Shown in pieces: positions 50,640 through 56,899 of a stretch of 56,899 nucleotides of DNA. Every line of letters begins with the position of its first letter. Position 1 is the first letter of the stretch. The notes beneath the pieces were generated by a model. The model had not been told where the DNA came from. It saw only the letters and a program-made list of their open reading frames with translations, and ran no database searches. The DNA comes from Pseudomonadota bacterium (GTDB lineage Bacteria > Desulfobacterota > Binatia > Bin18): the NCBI GenBank assembly GCA_005804965.1, contig SYOC01000241.1, positions 1 through 56,899 on the forward strand, given 5' to 3'. The position numbers and the translations under genes are program-made.

Positions 50640-52910
50640 CTACCCCAGGTTGCGTCGTGCCAATGCACTCGCCACACCCGCCAGTCCCATCGACGGTAAC
50701 CACCCAGCAAGCACGGGCGGCAAGAACCCGCCGTAGCCCAAAGATGCACACACGCCAGTCATAAGTACATGGCCAACTCCCACAACTGTCGTGACGAGCA
50801 GAGTCACCGCTGTAGGAGGAAACGGCGGCCCGGCAATCGCGAAGACCAGAATCACCGTTGGCAGCAAGAGACATGCGAACGGCGCAGCAAGTTTGACATG
50901 GAAATCGACGCGGTAGCCGGTGGCATGATAGCCGCCGTTTTCAGTGTCGTAGATGTGCTGCGCTAACTCGCGGATGCCAAGCTGCATCGTGTCCACCGTG
51001 GCTTGAGGCGCTGGGCCGAGTTGGATGCGATTTTCAGCTGGCATTTCCTGTACCCCGCGATCAGAAATGCTCACGCGGACAGGCTGGTCCAGCTCCCAGA
51101 CGCCTGCACCGAGATGTTTCGCCTCAACCGCATCTATACGCTCGACCGGCAATCCATCTTTCCCCAAGGTGTACACCGATAGCCCCATAGCGTGCCCTTG
51201 TCGAGGGTCGAATTGCGCGGCTTGATACACGTACCTCCCTGTCCGATACCAAATCATTTGCTGCAGCGGCCGAGTGTCCAGTGTTCGGTTTTTAATCTCC
51301 TGATCCTTGAACTGATCGGCCAAGGTGTTCGTGGTCGGTACGACAAATTCGTTGAGCAAGAAATCTCCAGGCGTGACCAACGCAGCAATCACGAGCATCG
51401 GAAGCAGAGCATGAGCGACCGATACCCCACAGGCTCGCATTCCGACCAATTCAAGTCGTGCGGCAAGCGCACTCACGGTCAGCGTCGTCGCTAAAAGGAG
51501 CGACATCGGCACGACCCGCGAGGCCAGCAGCGGTGCACGGAATCCGTAAAATTGCACGGCTTGTAACAGATTCGCCTCATGGCGGGCAAACCAATCAAGC
51601 CGCTCCAGAATATCGACGAGGAGATACCCCACAAACAGTCCGGCAAACGAGAGCGGCCACAACACCAGATACTGCCGACCGACATAACGCCACAGAACCC
51701 AGCGTTGCGAGAACCCTAGCGGCAAGGCGGACACCTTACGCCACCAGGGCTTCGTCGCAACCTTGAGATCGCCGGAACGACGCCATGGTAACAGCCTCCA
51801 CCACGGCCACCAGCGTCCGCGTGTGAGCAAGATCAGGGCAAGCCCCAAAACGACCAGATTCGGCAGCCACACGCCACCGCTCGCAGAAAGCATCCCGGCC
51901 TGGCTCAGACCGTCGCCGAACTGCATCAGACCGTAATACAGCAACGTCACGAGCAGCCCAGCCACACCACCAGCCGCCCGCGAGAAGCGCTGGCCTGAAA
52001 GTGCCAGAGGCACGGCCAAAAGAGCGAAACACAGAGCAGCGAACGGGTACGCCACACGGCGGTGCAATTCTCGTTGTGCCAGAAGGGCAGATTCGTGCGC
52101 CGTCGCTTCATCCCACGCCAGCGCGGCAACCTCTGCCAGCGGAACCTCGGACAGAACGTCTTCGTGTTTGCGAATGCGTTCGGTGCCTTCGTGAAGCGGC
52201 TGAAAGAATCGCTCGAAACGGGTCTCCTCGCCGTTCACCCGTGGGGTGCGCAACATGACACCATCGAGGAGGGCAAGCTGTATGCCACCTTCGTGCGCAG
52301 ACTGCAACTCTCCGCGCTCGGCAAACAACGTCTGCCCCTGCTCCGGCACCCACACGAGCACCCCGCGCAACTGCTTCCCGCTCGCAGAAATTTCCCGTGC
52401 CACCAGTTTGACGTCGCGAAACTCATGGATCGTGCCAGCCCGCAACGCCAGCCCAGGATTTTCCGTCGCCATCAGGCGAAGCGTCGCCATCAGCGAACGC
52501 GTTGCCCAGGGCGCAGCAAACAAGCTCAAAACCAAGCCAAACGTTGCCATAGCTGTCGAAAACAGCAGGACTGGGCCAACCAGTCGCTGGCTCGCGATCC
52601 CCGACGATTCCAAGGCTACGATTTCACGGTCGCCCCGCAACCGACCAAGCCCCACCAAGGAGCCAATCAATACGGCGAAGGGCAACACCTGGGCAAGCAA
52701 AGGCAGCAACTCGTAAAAAGCGATCATGCTCACCACACCGACCCCAAAGCCGCGATTGATGACGAAGTCCGAGAATCCCAGCAGGTCCTTGGCCAGCAGC
52801 AACACCGCGAGTCCGGCCATAGCGGAAATTGTGGGGCCAGCGACGGCGCGGATCGTATAACTACTCAGGACGGCACCGAGTCGCCGCATCGAAGTGAATT
52901 TTTCACGCAT
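50640..52910 (-). CDS. LptF-LptG fusion, LPS export permease
   Basis: A 756-residue protein made of two LptF/LptG-type units in one chain. The first has the SYTIRAVAGPTISAMAGL start, a first helix pair, a periplasmic beta-jellyroll and closing helices ending about residue 375. The second starts near 405 (RWVLWRYVGRQYLVLWPLSFAGLF) and repeats the layout to the C-terminus. In most bacteria LptF and LptG are separate, each about 350-390 residues. Together with LptB they extract LPS from the inner membrane. The gene is convergent with the beta-helix gene and lies in front of a polysaccharide cluster. The start has no clear ribosome-binding site; an ATG seven codons later is possible. Confidence 0.88.
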   Translation of the reverse strand: MREKFTSMRRLGAVLSSYTIRAVAGPTISAMAGLAVLLLAKDLLGFSDFVINRGFGVGVVSMIAFYELLPLLAQVLPFAVLIGSLVGLGRLRGDREIVALESSGIASQRLVGPVLLFSTAMATFGLVLSLFAAPWATRSLMATLRLMATENPGLALRAGTIHEFRDVKLVAREISASGKQLRGVLVWVPEQGQTLFAERGELQSAHEGGIQLALLDGVMLRTPRVNGEETRFERFFQPLHEGTERIRKHEDVLSEVPLAEVAALAWDEATAHESALLAQRELHRRVAYPFAALCFALLAVPLALSGQRFSRAAGGVAGLLVTLLYYGLMQFGDGLSQAGMLSASGGVWLPNLVVLGLALILLTRGRWWPWWRLLPWRRSGDLKVATKPWWRKVSALPLGFSQRWVLWRYVGRQYLVLWPLSFAGLFVGYLLVDILERLDWFARHEANLLQAVQFYGFRAPLLASRVVPMSLLLATTLTVSALAARLELVGMRACGVSVAHALLPMLVIAALVTPGDFLLNEFVVPTTNTLADQFKDQEIKNRTLDTRPLQQMIWYRTGRYVYQAAQFDPRQGHAMGLSVYTLGKDGLPVERIDAVEAKHLGAGVWELDQPVRVSISDRGVQEMPAENRIQLGPAPQATVDTMQLGIRELAQHIYDTENGGYHATGYRVDFHVKLAAPFACLLLPTVILVFAIAGPPFPPTAVTLLVTTVVGVGHVLMTGVCASLGYGGFLPPVLAGWLPSMGLAGVASALARRNLG

Positions 52911-53108
52911 GATCGTAGAAGAGAAAAAGACCCTTCAGGTGAGCAGTCACCGACCCGGAAGGCAAGGAGTGTACACCTTGATTCTCTTTTGGGTTTCCCT
53001 TATATCGGGCGCGGGGGTTGCACGACAGACCCTTCATTTGCCGCTACGAAACCATGCTCGCAGAGAGCTCTCACCAAGCAAATCATCCATATTCGTGACA
53101 TTCAGGAC

Positions 53109-53864
53109 ATGAAAGCAATCATACTGAGCGCTGGCCAAGGGAAACGCCTCCTCCCTCTAACGTACGAAGCCCCCAAATGTCTCCTCCCGGTCGCAGATAC
53201 TCGGCCAGTCTTGGAGCTACAACTGCAAGCCTTCGAGCAATGCGGCATCCGCTCCGTCTCGGTCATGGTAGGCTTCGGCGCTGCCAAAGTCGAAGCGTTC
53301 TTAGCCGACTATTCGTCGTCGCGGCTAACGATCCGCACTTGCTACAACCCGTTCTTCGAGACTTCGAATAACCTGGCAACCTGTTGGCTCGCCATTCCTG
53401 AGATGACAGAGGATTTTATCCTCCTGAACGGCGACACACTGTTTACCCCGACGGTCTTGCAACGATTACTCGCGGCACCACCAGCACCGGTCACGCTCAC
53501 CATCGATCAGAAAGCTGCCTATGACGACGACGATATGAAAGTCTCGCTCAACGGCGGCTGCCGCTTGAAAGCTGTGGGCAAGACCCTACCATCCGCAACC
53601 GTCCATGGAGAATCCATCGGATTGATGCGCTTTTGTGGCCGTGGGGTCACTACGTTTCGGCAAGCCCTCGATGCGGCAATCCGCGAGCCTGAAGCGCTTG
53701 ATCGCTGGTATCTCTCGGTACTCAATTCGTTGGCAGCCGACGAACACATCGATACCGTATCGATACGCGGCCACTGGTGGGCCGAGATCGACACCCCAAC
53801 CGATCTCGCAAAAGTCCGCGCACACTTTGCGGCTCTGTCTCCTGCTGCCACTGTCGCTTCATAA
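53109..53864 (+). CDS. sugar-phosphate nucleotidyltransferase
   Basis: A 251-residue GT-A-fold nucleotidyltransferase (MKAIILSAGQGKRLLPLT, then PKCLLPVADT, then LLNGDTLF). It matches choline/inositol-phosphate cytidylyltransferase-like and hexose-1-phosphate nucleotidyltransferase families that make activated head-group sugars. The conserved GxGxRL loop and the NGD metal aspartate are present. The frame extends upstream of the ATG for about 1 kb antisense to lptFG, but that part is not family-like. It begins the surface-polysaccharide cluster; the next gene is convergent. Confidence 0.88.
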   Translation: MKAIILSAGQGKRLLPLTYEAPKCLLPVADTRPVLELQLQAFEQCGIRSVSVMVGFGAAKVEAFLADYSSSRLTIRTCYNPFFETSNNLATCWLAIPEMTEDFILLNGDTLFTPTVLQRLLAAPPAPVTLTIDQKAAYDDDDMKVSLNGGCRLKAVGKTLPSATVHGESIGLMRFCGRGVTTFRQALDAAIREPEALDRWYLSVLNSLAADEHIDTVSIRGHWWAEIDTPTDLAKVRAHFAALSPAATVAS

Positions 53865-53875
53865 CGCAGCGGCAT

Positions 53876-55195
53876 TCAGGCCCGGTCGCATCCTTCAGCA
53901 GCGTGCGCTCGACGGCTTGCCTCCACAGCCTCCTTCACGACTTCGGCTTGTCGCTGGAGTTCCGCTGGCGGCATCGACTGATAGCAAGGAAGAACCACAA
54001 GCTTGCTAAGCGCCTGCTTCGCGACCACGGCATCAAGGTCTGGACGGTCCTCCGGCGGAGCCACGGTTTCCGACCGCGTGAGCGAAGCACTATAGAATCC
54101 AGCCTGCCGCAACGCTGCATGTATCGCCGGCGGGTCATCCGCCAGAATGGGGAAGACCCAATACCGGTGCATGGGATTGTGCATGCCGGGACACACCACC
54201 ACATTGTCCAGATAGCGCACCAACATGGCTCCGGCGTGTATACGTGCGTCCAAGTCGCTGCTTTGCCAGCGACGCAAACGCCGGAGTAACACTGCTAAAA
54301 GAGAGGCCGAGGGCTGGTAGCGTAACTGTTTCGCCGAGCCCAGACGAGCCACGCCACGAGCCGCATCGCTGATGGCATCTTCGTACTCCCACTTCAACAG
54401 TCGAGCAATTTTGCTCAGCACAGCAAAAACCAGCCGGGAAACGACCACCTTCAAGCCAGCGAATTTGAGTAAACGGAGCAAATAGGAACGCTTCGTTTGC
54501 ACGGGATACAGGGCTTGTCGTTGCCGCATGTGCTGGAGCAGCTGCGCATTTCGCACGCACAGGAGCGCACCGCCGAGCGCAGTCGCAAATTTGATGGGAC
54601 CAAAGCTAAACATGCTCACATCGGCAGATGGATGCCCAGTGTACCCCTGTCCGACGAACGCTTGAGCGCAGTCTTCAACGAAGAGCAGGTTGTGCCGCTT
54701 CGCAATCTCTAAGAGCGGATCGAGCGGCAGGCGGGTGCCGAAGAGGTGGGCCACGACCAAAACCCGCGTGGCAGGGGAGATAGCACGGGTGAGAGACTCT
54801 ACGGTGGGCCCCATGGAGTCTAAATTCAAATCGACAGGAACCGGGACGAGGCCGTTCCGCTTCACGACGCGGGTCATGGCCTTGACGTTGAGGGCCGACA
54901 TGAGGACCTCACTCCCCGGCGGAAGGGCAAGGGTTTGCAGCAACAAGTCAAATCCACTGCGCACCGAAAAACAGGCCAGAGCGTCGCCTTCCGACGACCA
55001 AAACTCCTCCACCTGATGTTGCAAATTGGCGCGGTCCCCAGGGAGAAAGCAGTGCAGAATACCAAACGCGAGGTCAGACCAAGAGATGTGTAAACGGAGA
55101 GGTGCCCACATCTTGGGGTATATAGCACTCGACTTTCCGCTCGATAAGAGCACCGGGAGCGAGGGTGTACCGTGGTTCGACAAACCCTTGACCAA
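53876..55195 (-). CDS. DegT/DnrJ/EryC1-family PLP aminotransferase
   Basis: About 439 residues. The PLP-enzyme features are RSGFDLLLQTLALPPGSEVLMSALN (cofactor loop), VVAHLFGT, FVEDCAQAF and the Schiff-base lysine in FSFGPIKFATALGGAL. Members aminate nucleotide-linked keto sugars for cell-surface polysaccharide. The glycine-rich segment after the lysine is as expected. The start is uncertain: TTG 55195 has an agagga at good spacing, while GTG 55153 and ATG 55111 are alternatives. It is divergent from the aspartyl-hydroxylase-like gene with 42 bases between. Exact sugar not inferable. Confidence 0.83.
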   Translation of the reverse strand: MVKGLSNHGTPSLPVLLSSGKSSAIYPKMWAPLRLHISWSDLAFGILHCFLPGDRANLQHQVEEFWSSEGDALACFSVRSGFDLLLQTLALPPGSEVLMSALNVKAMTRVVKRNGLVPVPVDLNLDSMGPTVESLTRAISPATRVLVVAHLFGTRLPLDPLLEIAKRHNLLFVEDCAQAFVGQGYTGHPSADVSMFSFGPIKFATALGGALLCVRNAQLLQHMRQRQALYPVQTKRSYLLRLLKFAGLKVVVSRLVFAVLSKIARLLKWEYEDAISDAARGVARLGSAKQLRYQPSASLLAVLLRRLRRWQSSDLDARIHAGAMLVRYLDNVVVCPGMHNPMHRYWVFPILADDPPAIHAALRQAGFYSASLTRSETVAPPEDRPDLDAVVAKQALSKLVVLPCYQSMPPAELQRQAEVVKEAVEASRRAHAAEGCDRA

Positions 55196-55237
55196 ACTCT
55201 AGAATCCTCTTATGGCTAGAGGCGGGAGAGAGCACGA

Positions 55238-56005
55238 ATGAATATCGGGCAATGGCTGAAGAAGCAGAGACGGCGGTGGGTGAGGAAGCTGGGCAAGAAA
55301 ATGCTTCGTGGGCTTTTCGGATTCCTCGGACGACAGTCTCTCGTTGGTAACTCTGTGGTCTTCGATGCTACGCAATTCCCCTGGACAGCAGAACTCGAAG
55401 CCCATTGGCAGGATATCCGGGCAGAGGTCGAGCCTCTGCTCGCCGTTCGGGATCGTCTGCCCAATTTTCAGGACATCTCCCCCGACCAATACAAAATCTC
55501 AACGGACGATAAGTGGAAGACCTATATCTTCTACGGTTTTGGCTACCGCTCCGAGCGTAATTGCGCCCGCTGTCCCAAAACCGCGCAGTTGCTGGCCAAA
55601 ATTCCGAATTTACAGACGGCCTTTTTCTCGATCCTTGCTCCCGGCATGCACATTAAAGCCCACCGTGGCGTTACCAAAGGGCTCCTGCGCTGTCACCTCG
55701 GATTGATCGTGCCCGAGCCGAAAGACAAATGTGTCATGCAAGTCGGTGACCATCTGTGCCAGTGGGAGGAAGGCAAAAGTCTGGTCTTCGATGACACGGC
55801 GCAACACGAAGTGTGGAACGAGACGGAAGGAGAGCGGGTCGTGTTACTGCTGGACTTCCACCGACCTCTGCGTTTTCCTGGCACTCTCGTCAGTCGTGCG
55901 CTTTTGTCTGGGGTCAGGATGAGCGCTTACGTTCGTGATGCGCGCAGAAATGAGATCGCTTGGGAGGATCGTTTCGAACGAGAGTTCGTCAATAAAATTG
56001 GATAA
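55238..56005 (+). CDS. aspartyl/asparaginyl beta-hydroxylase-family dioxygenase
   Basis: A 255-residue Fe(II)/2-oxoglutarate-dependent dioxygenase-like protein. It contains FSILAPGMHIKAHRGVTKGLLRCHLGLIVP, the CMQVGD..CQWEEGKSLVFDDTAQHEVWN segment with two metal-ligand histidines, and LLLDFHRPL with the arginine that binds 2-oxoglutarate. Bacterial members hydroxylate lipid A acyl chains (LpxO-like) or unknown targets. The basic N-terminal 30 residues with a hydrophobic patch (KMLRGLFGFL) could peripherally attach it to the membrane. The LPS-related neighbourhood favours a lipid-A role, which is inference. Confidence 0.88.
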   Translation: MNIGQWLKKQRRRWVRKLGKKMLRGLFGFLGRQSLVGNSVVFDATQFPWTAELEAHWQDIRAEVEPLLAVRDRLPNFQDISPDQYKISTDDKWKTYIFYGFGYRSERNCARCPKTAQLLAKIPNLQTAFFSILAPGMHIKAHRGVTKGLLRCHLGLIVPEPKDKCVMQVGDHLCQWEEGKSLVFDDTAQHEVWNETEGERVVLLLDFHRPLRFPGTLVSRALLSGVRMSAYVRDARRNEIAWEDRFEREFVNKIG

Positions 56006-56062
56006 AGACGGTGAGACTCCAAAGCCTTGCGCACTCTTGTCGCTCTGATTTTTGGTAGGACC

Positions 56063-56899
56063 TCAGTCCCCGATCAGTACTTTGAGATAGGCATCAACGG
56101 CACGCTCAAGCGAGAACTCTGCCGCACGTTGCCGTAATCGGGCCGCGTCAGGAGGATGAGCCAGTACCGCCAACATCGCTTGCGCCAACGCCTCTTCGTC
56201 CCCCACCGGCACCAGCGGGCCGTAGGCCCCATTGGCCAGAATCTCTGCCGGACCACTCGGGCAGTCCGTGCTCACCACCGGACACCCACAGCCCAACGCT
56301 TCAACCAGAACATTGCCGAATCCTTCGTACTTGGACGAGAGGACAAACACCGCTGCCCGCGCCATGTAGGCAAACGGATTGAGATCAAAGCCCGGCAGCG
56401 CCACATCCGCCGCAAGCCCCAACTCCGCCACTAACCTCTGGAGGGCTGCCCGCTGTGCCCCCTCCCCCAGGATGAGCAGCCGCACCTCGCGCACGGCTCG
56501 TACCCGTGCAAAGGCCCGCAGCAGGGTGAGAAAGTCTTTTTGGTCATGCAGCCGTCCCACGCCTAACACCACTGGCGGGGCATCAGGGGCAAACCAGGGA
56601 TAGGCAAGCGGAGCCTGCGCTTGCGCCAGCAACTCCGGAGTCACCACCGGATTGTAAATCGTCGTGATTCGCTCGAAAGGCAGGCCGAAAGAGAAGGCAA
56701 GATCATCCGCTACTCCCTGAGAAACGGTGGTGATCCCGTCTGCCGCAAGATAGGAACGACCCACTAAAGATGGAACGAATCGCCATTTCCACTTCCGTGA
56801 ATCGTACACGACGCGAGACAACTGGGTACGTTCGCTCACCACGATGCGGGTGGACACACCGGCAAGACGCCGGGCCCACAGCGCAGCAAGATTGGGGTA
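56063..56899 (-). CDS. family-4 glycosyltransferase, N-terminus off the window
   Basis: A GT-B-fold glycosyltransferase. The visible 278 residues include the start of the C-terminal nucleotide-sugar domain (LGVGRLHDQKDFLTLLRAFA), GEGAQRAALQRLV, LPGFDLNPFAYMARAAVFVLSS and the EX7E-type acceptor motif region KYEGFGNVLVEALGCGCPVV, with STDCPSGPAEIL. The frame is open to the window edge, so the first domain is truncated. Family-4 retaining enzymes build O-antigen, capsule or LPS core. It is probably part of a larger polysaccharide operon that continues beyond the window. Confidence 0.9.
   Translation of the reverse strand, partial: YPNLAALWARRLAGVSTRIVVSERTQLSRVVYDSRKWKWRFVPSLVGRSYLAADGITTVSQGVADDLAFSFGLPFERITTIYNPVVTPELLAQAQAPLAYPWFAPDAPPVVLGVGRLHDQKDFLTLLRAFARVRAVREVRLLILGEGAQRAALQRLVAELGLAADVALPGFDLNPFAYMARAAVFVLSSKYEGFGNVLVEALGCGCPVVSTDCPSGPAEILANGAYGPLVPVGDEEALAQAMLAVLAHPPDAARLRQRAAEFSLERAVDAYLKVLIGD

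Noticed and set aside
52062-53108. Upstream extension of the nucleotidyltransferase frame
   Set aside because: It is antisense to lptFG and not family-like. The enzyme's natural N-terminus MKAIILSAGQG begins at 53109.
1-56899. tRNA, rRNA, CRISPR arrays, insertion sequences or prophage
   Set aside because: No cloverleaf-like sequence, regular repeat-spacer array, transposase or phage gene was recognised by reading both strands; short elements could still have been missed without a search tool.

Overview
The window comes from an uncultured-looking, moderately GC-rich Gram-negative bacterium. It has an LPS-export permease fusion (LptF-LptG), lipoprotein signal peptides and outer-surface polysaccharide genes. 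It also has many catabolic or oxidative enzymes of the kind common in deep-branching Deltaproteobacteria-like, Binatota or Tectomicrobia genomes (hydantoinase, N-acyl-D-amino-acid deacylase, Baeyer-Villiger-type monooxygenase, luciferase-like oxidoreductase, ACAD10/11-type acyl-CoA dehydrogenase). The phylum is an inference and is not settled by the sequence. No rRNA, tRNA, CRISPR array, transposase or phage gene was recognised.

Layout. 0-5.3 kb: two large STAND/AAA-TPR regulators transcribed divergently, with a small conserved protein ahead of the minus-strand one. 5.4-12.5 kb: a hydantoinase-type amidohydrolase, an XRE regulator and a peptide/nickel-type ABC importer (lipoprotein plus two permeases, no ATPase nearby). 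12.5-17.4 kb: BtuF-like protein, zinc ribbon, MiaB, an ArsC-type selenoprotein, an Nramp-like transporter and a YkgJ cysteine-cluster protein. 17.5-26.9 kb: D-aminoacylase-like amidohydrolase, acyl-CoA dehydrogenase, SDR, carboxymuconolactone-decarboxylase-like protein, a DNA methyltransferase with a problematic N-terminus and a flavin monooxygenase. 27.1-35.2 kb: two copies of a two-gene module (a 361-362-residue conserved protein plus a UGSC-family selenoprotein) flanking a VWA protein, a cupin and a luciferase-like oxidoreductase. 35.4-38.1 kb: toxin-antitoxin-like pair, LarA-family protein, SnoaL-like protein. 38.4-43.3 kb: a four-component operon (DUF4062 + inactive STAND, MoxR ATPase, VWA, FGE/C-lectin-fold protein) that looks like an NTP-dependent biological conflict system. 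43.6-50.6 kb: dodecin, glucan phosphorylase, peroxiredoxin, ProQ-domain protein and two secreted beta-helix proteins. 50.6 kb to the end: LptFG fusion and a surface-polysaccharide cluster.

The main result is selenocysteine. Three genes contain an in-frame UGA that conventional gene calling would read as a stop. Two are UGSC-family paralogues (Sec95 in each), with a near-identical bacterial SECIS-type hairpin immediately 3' of the UGA. The third is an arsenate-reductase (ArsC) homologue in which the catalytic Cys12 is Sec12 and the three catalytic arginines fall at exactly positions 60, 94 and 107, as in plasmid R773 ArsC. No selA, selB, selC or selD is in the window, so the decoding machinery must be elsewhere in the genome.

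The second result is the conflict operon. Its DUF4062 and inactive-STAND parts form one reading frame broken at a seven-A run. Its FGE-like protein ends in a Tyr/Gly-rich segment resembling the variable region of diversity-generating retroelement targets.
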